From contig JAFYXV010000007.1 in NCBI GenBank assembly GCA_017557885.1, forward strand, positions 248,001-312,000: DNA of 64,000 nt. Direction: 5' to 3'. The notes under the pieces were generated by a model. It had not been told where the DNA came from and did no database searches. It saw only the letters and a list, made by a program, of their open reading frames with translations. The position numbers were made by a program, and so were the translations under genes. Shown here piece by piece: positions 50,298 to 58,439 of the stretch (position 1 is its first letter; every line of letters begins with the position of its first letter). Source of the DNA: a bacterium (GTDB lineage Bacteria > Auribacterota > UBA3054).

Positions 50298-51954
50298 GCC
50301 GAAACGCATCGTTTACGGCGACAAGAGCTACTCCATCAAAAGGCCCCTGAGCGAAAGATTCCGCACCGAGATCGCGGCCGCCTGGCACGATTTCCCCCAT
50401 ACGGCGGAAAAGGTGCTTCAGGACAACGGGATCAAGATCCGCTTTTTCGAAGTGCCCAACATGGCGAAAAACGCCTACGCCATCAAGGTGACGGAAAACG
50501 GCGTGCTGGTCTCGGCCGGCGGCCACGAAGGCCTTTGCGGCGCCTTCCAGACATTCCTGAAGATCCTGGACGAGACCACCGACAGGATCAGCTGCATGGA
50601 GATAGAGGACGAGCCGGACTGCCAGCTGAGAGCTTTTCATCTCGACCTTTCGGTCTATAACTACAAGATCGAATACGTCAGGAATCTTCTTGACAAGCTG
50701 GCGGCCTTGAAATACAACGCCGTCATCATCGACTACCGGGGCATGTTCCCTTATTCGCTGCCCTACGCCTCCGCTTTCTACGGCTACAGCATCGAGCAGG
50801 TCTCCCGGATGGTGGGATATGCCAGAAGGCTTGGCATATCCGTTATTCCGCTTCTGCCGGTCTTGCGGAGCGTGAATTTCATCTGGGATCTGGAGCCCTA
50901 CATATGGATCTCCGATCTGCCGGAAGTGAAAAACGACCGCTTGGCCAAGATCAGGACGGAATTGCCGGAGGCCAGGGACCTTATGAAAGGCCTCTGCCGG
51001 GATCTGGCCAAAGCCCACAGCGGGCAGTACGTCTTCCTTGATTTCGCCGGCCGGGAGGAGGACAACTCCTTCACTCAGGAGCTGAGCAAAGATCAGGAGG
51101 AATACGCGCTGGAACTCTGCGAAGTTCTCAAGGAGGAGGGTAAGCTGCCGGCGACCTGGTCCGACATCCTGAACGGCGACCTTTTGGACAAATGGCCAAA
51201 GGGCGGCGCGGTTTTGATGCGCGACAACCGCGAGCTTGACAGCGCTGACCGTTTCAAGAAGGCCGGCCAAACGGTCTGGAACACTTATTACGCGCTTTCT
51301 TTCCCCGCCACGGAGGTCAGCATCCGGCTGAAATCCCATCTCCAGGCCCTCTGGAGTATCAAGCAGGACAGGGACGAGCAGGGCGGCGTGGTCCTGGCCT
51401 ACAGCAGCCACAACGGGCAGAGGCTCGACACGCCCCTGGCGCCGCAGCTTATGCAGGGCGCCATGCGCATGCCCATCGTCCTGGCCTGGGAGGCCGTTTA
51501 CAGGGCGGGGGCGCTTCTGTGGCGCAAGTCTTCCACGGAGGAAAGCCTTAAGGAAGGCTGGCCGATCTTCTACTTCGGGTCCGAGAACGAAAAAGTCAAA
51601 GAGTTCTCCTCCTACATGGAAAATTTCCATCTTTCGGACTCCGACGACTATCCCAAGGCCACCAAGGAGCTCATGAAGATGGCGGAAGCCCTGAAGCCCC
51701 ATATCCAGAGGGATATGCTCGACCTTGTCTATTTCTACGCCCGCTACCGCCTCTACAACCGCTACATCGACCAGCAGTTCTCCCGCCGCCGGGAGATAAT
51801 GCACGTGGACAAAGTCATAGCCGCCACCAAGGAGATGCACAAGATCTGGCAGAGCGCCATGAAGGACAAGCTGCCCCTGGAGACCACCAGCATCATGCAG
51901 CGCTACCTTTTCGGCTATGTGGAGGAGCTGGTCAGGAGGGCCGTGAAACGCTGA
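50269..51954 (+). CDS. Degenerate GH20-like (beta-hexosaminidase-fold) protein
   Basis: 561 residues without a signal peptide. The N-terminal 110 residues look like the GH20b domain that precedes the catalytic barrel (ending SAGGHEGLCGAFQTFLKIL). Then LRAFHLDLSVYNYKIEYVRN and KLAALKYNAVIIDYRGMFPY match the start of a GH20 TIM barrel. The catalytic Asp-Glu pair of GH20 (GGDE) is not found; the likely position reads FLDFAGREED. An inactive or altered enzyme is therefore possible. It overlaps the glycosyltransferase gene by 29 bases. Confidence 0.6.
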   Translation: MPKNYKIIPEPKRIVYGDKSYSIKRPLSERFRTEIAAAWHDFPHTAEKVLQDNGIKIRFFEVPNMAKNAYAIKVTENGVLVSAGGHEGLCGAFQTFLKILDETTDRISCMEIEDEPDCQLRAFHLDLSVYNYKIEYVRNLLDKLAALKYNAVIIDYRGMFPYSLPYASAFYGYSIEQVSRMVGYARRLGISVIPLLPVLRSVNFIWDLEPYIWISDLPEVKNDRLAKIRTELPEARDLMKGLCRDLAKAHSGQYVFLDFAGREEDNSFTQELSKDQEEYALELCEVLKEEGKLPATWSDILNGDLLDKWPKGGAVLMRDNRELDSADRFKKAGQTVWNTYYALSFPATEVSIRLKSHLQALWSIKQDRDEQGGVVLAYSSHNGQRLDTPLAPQLMQGAMRMPIVLAWEAVYRAGALLWRKSSTEESLKEGWPIFYFGSENEKVKEFSSYMENFHLSDSDDYPKATKELMKMAEALKPHIQRDMLDLVYFYARYRLYNRYIDQQFSRRREIMHVDKVIAATKEMHKIWQSAMKDKLPLETTSIMQRYLFGYVEELVRRAVKR

Positions 51955-52044
51955 ATAAGGAGGGGAGAGGCGGTCGGGCGGCATCTATGCAGGCTGCGCC
52001 CCGCAACGCCCCGAAAAGGGCATCGCGGCCGTTTCCCTCCGTCC

Positions 52045-52073
52045 TTGACAATAAAAAGTCGTTTGACTATAAT
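52045..52073 (+). promoter_or_regulatory. Perfect consensus sigma-70 promoter of rpsU
   Basis: TTGACA (52045-52050), 17-base spacer, TATAAT (52068-52073). It lies about 90 bases upstream of rpsU in an AT-rich stretch. Confidence 0.9.
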
Positions 52074-52162
52074 TTTAAACGATTATTTTTACCCTACCAT
52101 AGGCGCGAAGTGCGCTTATGGGAGAGGGAATCAGTATATTCATTCATATCCGAGAGGAATAC

Positions 52163-52357
52163 GTGTTAACAGTTACGGTTCGTAAAAACGAAACAGTTGA
52201 CAAGGCGATCCGTCGCCTGAAAAAGAAAGTCGATCGCGAAGGCGTTCTCAAGATCGTGAAACAGCACAAAGAATACGAGAAGCCCAGCGAGAAAAAACTG
52301 CGCAAGCAGAAAGCCGCCCGCCGCAACGCTCACCGCCTGATGAAGCTTTACCGCTAA
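52163..52357 (+). CDS. rpsU: 30S ribosomal protein S21
   Basis: 64-residue basic protein of the small subunit that helps mRNA start selection. The GTG at 52163 is chosen because GAGAGGA lies just upstream and the product then begins MLTVTVRKNETVDKAIRRLK, the normal S21 N terminus. A longer frame from an upstream ATG adds 15 residues not seen in S21. The C-terminal KPSEKKLRKQKAARRNAHR is typical. Confidence 0.95.
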   Translation: MLTVTVRKNETVDKAIRRLKKKVDREGVLKIVKQHKEYEKPSEKKLRKQKAARRNAHRLMKLYR

Positions 52358-52389
52358 GTCACGCCGAGCCTCCAGCGGGAAGCGAGGTT

Positions 52390-52698
52390 ATGATGTTTCC
52401 CAAGCAAAACAACTACAATCCCAGCGAAAAGCTGATCCTGACGAAAAAGATCCTCTGCGAGTGCAAGCTTTTCTACGTCGATTACAAAGAGAACAAGCGG
52501 GGCCGTTTCCTGAAGATAAGCGAAAAGGACTCCCTTACGAAACGCACGATAATCGTGCCGGCGGAAGCCATAGGACAATTGGCCGAGATACTCGCTGAGA
52601 TCGTAAAGATGGGGGACATAGAACCTCGAACCGGGCTGCCTGAGGAATCAAAGCCCGCGGAAGAGGCGGTTCCCTTTGAAAGCAGCAGCGAGCAATAA
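52390..52698 (+). CDS. PUR-alpha-like (DUF3276-type) nucleic-acid-binding protein
   Basis: 102 residues. The central part ILCECKLFYVDYKENKRGRF, then LKISEKDS and RTIIVPAEAIGQLAEILAEI, follows the single PUR repeat seen in small bacterial PUR-alpha proteins. These bind single-stranded DNA or RNA. The C-terminal tail is acidic. It sits 32 bases after rpsU and is probably co-transcribed. Two adjacent ATG codons are available; GAGG precedes both. Confidence 0.7.
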   Translation: MMFPKQNNYNPSEKLILTKKILCECKLFYVDYKENKRGRFLKISEKDSLTKRTIIVPAEAIGQLAEILAEIVKMGDIEPRTGLPEESKPAEEAVPFESSSEQ

Positions 52699-52720
52699 CA
52701 AAAAAAGACGAGAGTGCCAA

Positions 52721-53287
52721 ATGAAATACAGTGTCAGCAAGGGTTTCACCCTGATAGAAATTCTGGTGGTCATAAGCGTTATCGGCATCCTTTCGACGCT
52801 TTCCGTAGGCGTCGCCACCGTTGCCAAGGCCCGCATCAAGACCTCGGCGGCGGAAGCTGTCATCCAGCGCCTTGAGTTGGCTCTCAGTCAGTACAAGAAC
52901 GACTTCGGCTGCTATCCGCCCACCGGCAACGATCCCAACGACAACTCCATCATGGTCGGCTGCCTGACCGGCGACCTTAACGGCGACGGCAAATACACCG
53001 GCGACGAAGGCGACATCCCCGCCAACCATCCCCGCTGGAAAAAACCCTACATCATGATCGACAAGAGCTTCCCCGTCAGAGGCGGAAAACTCATGGATCC
53101 CTGGGACGTTCCTTACCGCTACTGGGAAAACCAGAGGGAATGCCCGAGGTGCCCCTACAACGGAAATATGTATCTTCTGTACTCCTGCGGCCCCGACAAC
53201 AAGGCCACGGAAGGCAGCAGAGACGAAGTCATTGATTTTGGCGCCGACTTCAACCGCGACAACATCATTAACTGGGTCATCGAATGA
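52721..53287 (+). CDS. Prepilin-like protein, GspG type, with Ca-binding-like loop
   Basis: 188 residues. The type III signal is MKYSVSKGFTLIEILVVISV, with Gly8 at cleavage and Glu5 of the mature protein. ATG 52721 is chosen so that the leader is short and basic; an upstream TTG-type extension was rejected. The globular part contains DLNGDGKYTGDEGD, an EF-hand-like loop, and CGPDNKATEGS near the end, like the Ca site of GspG pseudopilins. It is the first of five prepilin genes in a row. Confidence 0.88.
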   Translation: MKYSVSKGFTLIEILVVISVIGILSTLSVGVATVAKARIKTSAAEAVIQRLELALSQYKNDFGCYPPTGNDPNDNSIMVGCLTGDLNGDGKYTGDEGDIPANHPRWKKPYIMIDKSFPVRGGKLMDPWDVPYRYWENQRECPRCPYNGNMYLLYSCGPDNKATEGSRDEVIDFGADFNRDNIINWVIE

Positions 53288-53313
53288 TCAATCAATAAAT
53301 TGAGGAGTAAAGC

Positions 53314-53796
53314 ATGAAACGCATCCAAGGTTTTACCTTAATCGAACTTCTGGTCGTCATCGCCATCATCGGCGTTCTTAGCACGCTGGGCGGCGCCGGC
53401 GCTTCCATGGTCCAGAAACAGGCCAAAAAAACTCAGACAGCCACGATCATGCAGAATGTTTCCATGGCGCTTGAAGCTTACAAGACCGACATGGGCGTTT
53501 ATCCCCAGACCGACGACGCCAAGGAGATCTCCAACGCTCTGACCGGCTTTACGGATGAGCCGGACAAACGCGACGACAAATATTACAAGAACCCCAACTG
53601 GAAGGGCCCCTATTACACCACCGATCCCAAGTCCTTCTATCACCGCCAGAATAACCAGGCCGTGGCTGACGCCTGGGGAAATCCTCTGAATTTCAACATC
53701 CTGGCTCCGAAGCTCAACCCCTATAAGTTCGACATGTGGTCCAGCGGCCCCGACGGCAACAACGACCAGGGCTTGAAAGACGACGTCAGACCGTAA
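53314..53796 (+). CDS. Prepilin-like protein, GspG type (probable major pseudopilin)
   Basis: 160 residues. Leader MKRIQG and mature start FTLIELLVVIAIIGVLSTL are the classic GspG pattern. The C-terminal region WGNPLNFNILAP and WSSGPDGNNDQGLKDDV carries the conserved Ca-loop residues of GspG. A Shine-Dalgarno GAGGAG precedes the start. The prototypical size and sequence make it the best candidate for the main filament subunit. Confidence 0.92.
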   Translation: MKRIQGFTLIELLVVIAIIGVLSTLGGAGASMVQKQAKKTQTATIMQNVSMALEAYKTDMGVYPQTDDAKEISNALTGFTDEPDKRDDKYYKNPNWKGPYYTTDPKSFYHRQNNQAVADAWGNPLNFNILAPKLNPYKFDMWSSGPDGNNDQGLKDDVRP

Positions 53797-53820
53797 AACA
53801 ATAAAGAGACTTTTAGCGCA

Positions 53821-54432
53821 ATGAACGAAAATCGTCCTAGATACAGCGGTTTCACGCTGATGGAACTTCTGGTGGTGATCGGCATCATCGGCGCCATCAG
53901 CTCCATCGGCGTGGTCAGCTTCGCCGCGGTCGGCCGCAACATGCGCATCGAAAGCGCGGCCAACGCAATTAAGGACCGTATCTTCTACGCCAGGACCTCG
54001 GCCATCACGCAGAGGCGCAAGTTCGCCATCCGCATGACCGTGACGCCCACCCGCAAAGTCTGGAAGCTTCAGACCTTCGACAGCGGAGCCGACAACGTTA
54101 TCGATTACGAGAACGACCTCACGATCGACACCAGGCCCTACTATCTGGATCACCGCCTGAACATCAAGGCCGATCCTCCCATCGAGATAGAGTTCTCCCC
54201 GGAAGGCGGCATCATCTACGCTTCCCACAATCCTATTATTATAGAGGACAAGACGGAGCCCCAGGAGATCTGGGAGATCCCGGTGCAGATCTACAAAGCG
54301 GCCGGAATTGCGCGCGTAAAGCCCATCAACCGCATCTTCCCCGAAGACAATAAGCCCAAACAGCAGACAGCCGCCGAAGACAAGTCGGTGGATAACGAAG
54401 ACGCCGCGTTCGAGGCCTTAGGACTTGACTAA
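53821..54432 (+). CDS. Prepilin-like minor pseudopilin, GspH type
   Basis: 203 residues. Leader MNENRPRYSG is followed by FTLMELLVVIGIIGAISSIG. The stretch RIESAANAIKDRIFYARTSAITQRR is typical of GspH/FimT (the ARxxAxxxR region). The C-terminal 40 residues are polar and charged. Its stop shares one base with the next start. Confidence 0.85.
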   Translation: MNENRPRYSGFTLMELLVVIGIIGAISSIGVVSFAAVGRNMRIESAANAIKDRIFYARTSAITQRRKFAIRMTVTPTRKVWKLQTFDSGADNVIDYENDLTIDTRPYYLDHRLNIKADPPIEIEFSPEGGIIYASHNPIIIEDKTEPQEIWEIPVQIYKAAGIARVKPINRIFPEDNKPKQQTAAEDKSVDNEDAAFEALGLD

Positions 54433-55037
54433 TGAAAAACATTAAGACATACGGTTTCAGCTTGATCGAGATCATGGCCGCCCTGGCCATATTGTCAATC
54501 GGCATGAGCAGTATCATGGCGGTCTTTCCGGCCGGTATGGAATCCTTCCGGAAAGCCAGGGACAATACGGTCCTGGCGAATCTGATGCGTTCCAAAGTCA
54601 GCGAGCTGACCTACGAACTGGGAAGCCCTGTGGGCCGCGGCGACAACGCCACCAGGATCGCCCAGCATTACCTGAAGGCCGACACCGCTTTCGCCCGCTA
54701 CATGTCCGAGGACGACAAGAACAAGCGCGTCTCCCATCCCGTGATCGTCTCCGAGGTTTACCCCTTCGAACAGAACCCCCGCTATTTCTGGCAGTACACT
54801 GTCCATGACATCGGCAGGGAAGGCGACACCAAGATCGGCGAGAAAGGCGTCAAGGGCGTTTTCTTCCAGATTGAAATGAACGTTTACGACCGTTCCCAGA
54901 TCAAGGAAGAGCTCATTCCGTTGGAACATTCCGTTGTCAAGGAAGACCAGGTCAACAAACCGATCCTGCGCCAGATCTTCCGCGTGCATAACCCCTATCC
55001 TGCCATAAACTATGGAAAGAACGCTAAGAAGAAATAA
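54432..55037 (+). CDS. Prepilin-like minor pseudopilin, GspI/PilV type
   Basis: 201 residues. Leader MKNIKTYG and mature FSLIEIMAALAILSIGMSSI carry the conserved Glu5. The following AVFPAGMESFRKARDNTVLANLM is like the GspI helix. It overlaps the next gene by 26 bases. Confidence 0.82.
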   Translation: MKNIKTYGFSLIEIMAALAILSIGMSSIMAVFPAGMESFRKARDNTVLANLMRSKVSELTYELGSPVGRGDNATRIAQHYLKADTAFARYMSEDDKNKRVSHPVIVSEVYPFEQNPRYFWQYTVHDIGREGDTKIGEKGVKGVFFQIEMNVYDRSQIKEELIPLEHSVVKEDQVNKPILRQIFRVHNPYPAINYGKNAKKK

Positions 55038-55728
55038 AAGAGCCCTGGGTTTCACGCTGATTGAAATTCTGGTTTCTCTTGGCGTCTTAGGGATCCTTAT
55101 GTCCTCCCTTATGGTGGCCTTCCGCTCGACTTTCGACACGGTCACGGAAACGCAGCTGAGGGCGGAAATGAACCAGAACGTCCGTTCCGTCATGGACCAG
55201 CTTAACAGGGAGCTTTCCCAGGCGCTGGTCAACAACAACCGCCCCGTGGGCGAGCAGATCTATTTCCAGATCAAGCAGCTCAGCCCCGACCAGTCGGTCC
55301 TCAGGTTCGGCTGCACCACCGAGCGCGGCATGAAGGAACTGGCTTACGCCATGAAGCAGGTCAAGATCGACGACCAGCCCCAGTGGCCCGACTACGAACT
55401 GATGCGTATGCAGAAGGACAAAGGCATGTGGAACTTCAACGACCCCAAGAACTGGCCGGAGTTCAACATGGACAACAACGAGGAAGTCGAGCCCTTTGCC
55501 TTCGACATAATAAGTTTCCGCGTCCTCTATTGGAGCACCAAGAACAGCCGCTTCGTGGCCGGCAACTGGGACTCCTTCCAGAGAAACGGCATGCCGCCCA
55601 AGGTCCGCATAATCCTGAAATCCATCCCCCGTTCGGACGCGAAAAAAGGCTTGACGACCAAGACCATGGCGGAGCTTTCCGGCGTGGAGGAACACAAGAT
55701 CGATATCATGCTGCCTCAGGCGATGTGA
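55012..55728 (+). CDS. Prepilin-like minor pseudopilin, GspJ type
   Basis: 238 residues. Leader MERTLRRNKRALG is followed by FTLIEILVSLGVLGILMSSL. The stretch RAEMNQNVRSVMDQLNRELS resembles GspJ, and the globular part ends with a VRIILKSIPRSD beta strand typical of PilW/GspJ proteins. With the G, H and I types before it and the GspK-like gene at 25317, the minor pseudopilin set is complete but split. Confidence 0.85.
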   Translation: MERTLRRNKRALGFTLIEILVSLGVLGILMSSLMVAFRSTFDTVTETQLRAEMNQNVRSVMDQLNRELSQALVNNNRPVGEQIYFQIKQLSPDQSVLRFGCTTERGMKELAYAMKQVKIDDQPQWPDYELMRMQKDKGMWNFNDPKNWPEFNMDNNEEVEPFAFDIISFRVLYWSTKNSRFVAGNWDSFQRNGMPPKVRIILKSIPRSDAKKGLTTKTMAELSGVEEHKIDIMLPQAM

Positions 55729-55736
55729 TAAAAGTT

Positions 55737-55742
55737 TATAAT
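55737..55742 (+). promoter_or_regulatory. -10 element before the TIGR04073-like gene
   Basis: TATAAT lies 39 bases upstream of the start at 55781. No clear -35 is present. Confidence 0.3.
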
Positions 55743-55780
55743 GTATTAATCAACACTTAAAACTCAACCAGGAGTAAAAA

Positions 55781-56185
55781 ATGAAAAAAAGCATGTTAGT
55801 AGCCATCGCGGCCCTTCTTTTGGTAGGTACCGTCACAGCCGCTGAAGTCAGCTCTTTGAGCGATGAGGCCAATATGTCCCGCACCGCCAACACCGCTGAT
55901 CTTTTCGGCACCAAATGGGGCTTCAAGATGACCCGCGGTTTGGTCAATGTTGCTACTTGCTGGCTGGAACTTCCCCGCTGCATCTATACGGAATCCGCTA
56001 ACAACGCTTACCTCGGCCCCGTCGAAGGTTTCTTCAAAGGCATCTTCCTGACCGGCGTCCGCGCCGTTGCCGGAACCTTGGATTTCGCGACCCTCGGCTC
56101 TGTGGACGACATGTACAGCACCTACGAAGTCACCTCCATCCCTTACTTCGTCTGGCAGAAGTGGGATCAGCAGGAAAGAGACTAA
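55781..56185 (+). CDS. Exosortase system-associated protein, TIGR04073-like
   Basis: 134 residues with a clear signal peptide (MKKSMLVAIAALLLVGTVTA). The core KMTRGLVNVATCWLELPRCI, then GPVEGFFKGIFLTGVRAVAGTLDFAT, matches the small secreted family often found in PEP-CTERM/exosortase genomes of the PVC group. Its role is unknown. The start follows CAGGAG. Its presence agrees with the four PEP-CTERM-type proteins in this window. Confidence 0.8.
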   Translation: MKKSMLVAIAALLLVGTVTAAEVSSLSDEANMSRTANTADLFGTKWGFKMTRGLVNVATCWLELPRCIYTESANNAYLGPVEGFFKGIFLTGVRAVAGTLDFATLGSVDDMYSTYEVTSIPYFVWQKWDQQERD

Positions 56186-56202
56186 TAGATCGCATTAGAA
56201 AT

Positions 56203-56273
56203 AACCTCGTGGTGTAATGGCAGCACAAGAGTTTTTGGTACTCTCGGTCTAGGTTCAAATCCTGGCGGGGTTG
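56203..56273 (+). tRNA. tRNA-Gln (TTG anticodon)
   Basis: Acceptor AACCTCG pairs with CGGGGTT with a U:G pair inside. The anticodon arm is AGAGT/TTTTGGT/ACTCT. The T arm contains GGTTCAAATCC. Discriminator G73 is followed by CA, so a full CCA is not encoded, unlike the two Met tRNAs at 39.5 kb. Confidence 0.9.
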
Positions 56274-56282
56274 CATGAAGCA

Positions 56283-56305
56283 TGACATCAGTCAAGCTGA
56301 TGTCA
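56283..56305 (+). other. Perfect 9-bp inverted repeat between tRNA-Gln and secG
   Basis: TGACATCAG (56283-56291), loop TCAAG, CTGATGTCA (56297-56305). It is not followed by T residues. It could guide tRNA 3' processing or affect secG expression. Confidence 0.6.
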
Positions 56306-56332
56306 AATGGCTTCTATACTCAAAGGAAATTT

Positions 56333-56767
56333 ATGTTATATATTCTGGTACTGGTCCTCTTAGTGATCGTCAGCGTCTGCCTTGTGGGCGTAGTTCTTCT
56401 GCAGTCCGGCAAAGGCAACAACCTGACCAACGCTTTCGAGAGCGAAGCGACCTTTGGCAACCGTTCAGGCGACGTGCTCACCAAGAGCACCATGGTCCTG
56501 GCGGTCTCCTTCATCGTGCTGTGCCTTTTGGCCACCATCCTCTACAAGCAGGGGACATCCTCCGTCTTCAAGACGGTGGCGGCCCCGGCTCGCCAGACGG
56601 AGAGCAACATGAGATCCATGGCTCAGCAGGAAGCTGACGAAGCTGCCGCCGCAGCCGCAGCCGCCGCTGCGACCGCCGAAGAATCCTCCGCCGCCGCGGA
56701 AGCGACTCCCGAGGAAACGAAGGACGCAGCCCCCGCTGAAGAAGCCGCTGAAAAGACGGCCGAGTAA
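56333..56767 (+). CDS. secG: Preprotein translocase subunit SecG
   Basis: Sec translocon subunit of 144 residues. The ATG at 56333 follows AAAGGAA; an upstream in-frame ATG lies in the hairpin and is rejected. Two transmembrane helices (residues 1-22 and 52-72) flank LLQSGKGNNLTNAFE, the conserved SecG loop. The C-terminal tail is unusually rich in Ala and Glu. It is next to a tRNA gene and ends with a terminator. Confidence 0.92.
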   Translation: MLYILVLVLLVIVSVCLVGVVLLQSGKGNNLTNAFESEATFGNRSGDVLTKSTMVLAVSFIVLCLLATILYKQGTSSVFKTVAAPARQTESNMRSMAQQEADEAAAAAAAAAATAEESSAAAEATPEETKDAAPAEEAAEKTAE

Positions 56768-56783
56768 GCTATGCGTTAATCAT

Positions 56784-56816
56784 AAAAAGACGCGCTTCGT
56801 GCGCGTCTTTTTTTTT
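56784..56816 (+). terminator. Rho-independent terminator after secG
   Basis: GACGCGC (56789-56795), loop TTCGT, GCGCGTC (56801-56807), flanked by A and T runs with nine T after the stem. Confidence 0.95.
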
Positions 56817-56821
56817 ACTTA

Positions 56822-58372
56822 ATGAGGAAAATGAAAAAAACATTCCTTTTAGCGGCTGCCCTTGCGGCCGCCTCCTTGGCCAACGCCGGCACGGCGGTGA
56901 TATGGCAGGATGATTTTGAATCCTATACTTCCGGATCCTTCGCCGGTCAGGGAAACGCGGAGGTAATGCAGTCAACCGTCAACTGCATCGGCGAGAAGCC
57001 CGCCCCCGGCGAAGTCATGATAAGCCAGGACGGCAAAAACAAAGTTTTGAAACTCAACAAAAAATGGGCTCCTTCCGGAGTGACAAGACCGGAGCTTGAC
57101 CGCGGCGTCAGAGTCCCAATAGATTGGGGCGGCACAGCCTATGACCCTGAAACAGAGAGCACGATCCTTATAAAGGGAAAAGTTAAGATCCCCGAGGGCG
57201 GCGGTTACGCTGAGATCAGATTGGTGACGAAGGACGACGAGCCGATCCTTCGCTTTACACCGCATTCCTCCGATTACAAGACTTACATCTACAACATCGA
57301 CCACGACCATTCCGTCAACGGCAGCGCGGCCAACGCCAACCATCCTGTCTTTTCCAACTGCAGCTACCCCAGGACCTGGTATCCGACGGAGTCGGCTGTC
57401 AAATACGATGTTTGGTGTGACTTTGAACTGGAGATCAACTGCCGGACCGCCACGGTCAACTATTACACTATAACTGACAACAACGGTTTTGAATTCACCG
57501 GAATCAGGATCTGCCATCTTCCCAACATGCTGGAACGCCCTGAATACGTCGAATTCACCGCCGTCGGCAACGGCTTTGATCTCAACAGGACCGGAGCCTC
57601 CTTTGACGACCTGGAGGTCACTTACAGCTGGCCAGAAACGCCTGACGAGTGGGAAACGCTTTACGAGGACGATTTTCAGTCTTATGAATTGGGCGAATCG
57701 CTGACCGAAGCAAACGAAAATTATCAAAGGCTGGGGGACTGGCAGGAGTTCAGCGATCTTATTGCCACCAATGAATTCATGGGCGAAACCAAATTCGCTC
57801 TCCTCTACATGGGCCAACCCGGCGACGGCCTCTTTCCCAAAGACGGCATATTCCTCAATATCCCTGAGGAAGATCTGCCCGACGTGGGGGAGAAGATCCG
57901 CCTGACAGTAAAGGCCTATGTTCCCGACAACGGTTACTGGAATATGTTCCGTTTGAAAGACGTGCCCTTGGCGACCTACGGCATCCATTCCGCCACCATC
58001 TGGTTCGCCACCTTCGGGGGCAATGATTTCGAGCCCCGCTACGACGGCTGCGAAAGGGCTTTCTATAAAAACGACATGACCACCTCTATAACGCTCCTGC
58101 GCCAGGAAGACGGCTATTATCTCCTCCGGACGGATCTTCTTACCCCCGAGGCTCCGAAAACGCGTTTAACGACGGAATGGCTCGATTATTACCCGGAATG
58201 CCTGGGCGACGAGCTGGACAATGCTGCCATCCAGCTCCAGGGCTGGAACAATTTCAACGGCCGCTACATTTATCTGCACAGCCTGAAGCTTGAGCGCACC
58301 GTTCCGGAACCGGCCTTCGCGTCGCTCCTCTGCCTTGTTCTTTTCGCAGTGTCAGGAAGGCGCCGGCAATAA
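56822..58372 (+). CDS. Secreted PEP-CTERM protein with two related beta-type modules (paralogue 1)
   Basis: 516 residues. A signal peptide (KKTFLLAAALAAASLANAG) starts the protein, and VPEPAFASLLCLVLFAVSGRRR ends it: a PEP motif, hydrophobic helix and basic tail. Two internal modules begin alike, WQDDFESYTSGSFAGQG near residue 28 and YEDDFQSYELGESL near residue 280. This implies an internal duplication, perhaps of a jelly-roll fold. No catalytic motif was seen. An in-frame ATG 9 bases downstream is an alternative start. The gene begins right after the secG terminator, so its promoter is unclear. It is 67 bases from paralogue 2. Confidence 0.8.
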   Translation: MRKMKKTFLLAAALAAASLANAGTAVIWQDDFESYTSGSFAGQGNAEVMQSTVNCIGEKPAPGEVMISQDGKNKVLKLNKKWAPSGVTRPELDRGVRVPIDWGGTAYDPETESTILIKGKVKIPEGGGYAEIRLVTKDDEPILRFTPHSSDYKTYIYNIDHDHSVNGSAANANHPVFSNCSYPRTWYPTESAVKYDVWCDFELEINCRTATVNYYTITDNNGFEFTGIRICHLPNMLERPEYVEFTAVGNGFDLNRTGASFDDLEVTYSWPETPDEWETLYEDDFQSYELGESLTEANENYQRLGDWQEFSDLIATNEFMGETKFALLYMGQPGDGLFPKDGIFLNIPEEDLPDVGEKIRLTVKAYVPDNGYWNMFRLKDVPLATYGIHSATIWFATFGGNDFEPRYDGCERAFYKNDMTTSITLLRQEDGYYLLRTDLLTPEAPKTRLTTEWLDYYPECLGDELDNAAIQLQGWNNFNGRYIYLHSLKLERTVPEPAFASLLCLVLFAVSGRRRQ

Positions 58373-58375
58373 TTC

Positions 58376-58410
58376 GCAAATTTGCAAATCAGTTTGCCTT
58401 TTGTTAAGAT
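58376..58410 (+). promoter_or_regulatory. Overlapping inverted repeats and putative promoter before paralogue 2
   Basis: The palindrome GCAAATTTGC (58376-58385) overlaps GCAAA-TCAG-TTTGC (58384-58397). A -35-like TTGCAA (58382-58387) lies in the repeats and TAAGAT (58405-58410) follows after 17 bases. The layout resembles an operator over a promoter. Confidence 0.4.
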
Positions 58411-58439
58411 AAACGAAACAAAACAAGCGAGGTAACACA

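Noticed and set aside
51955-52044. Terminator between the GH20-like gene and rpsU
   Set aside because: GC-rich inverted segments exist, but no compact stem followed by T residues was found.
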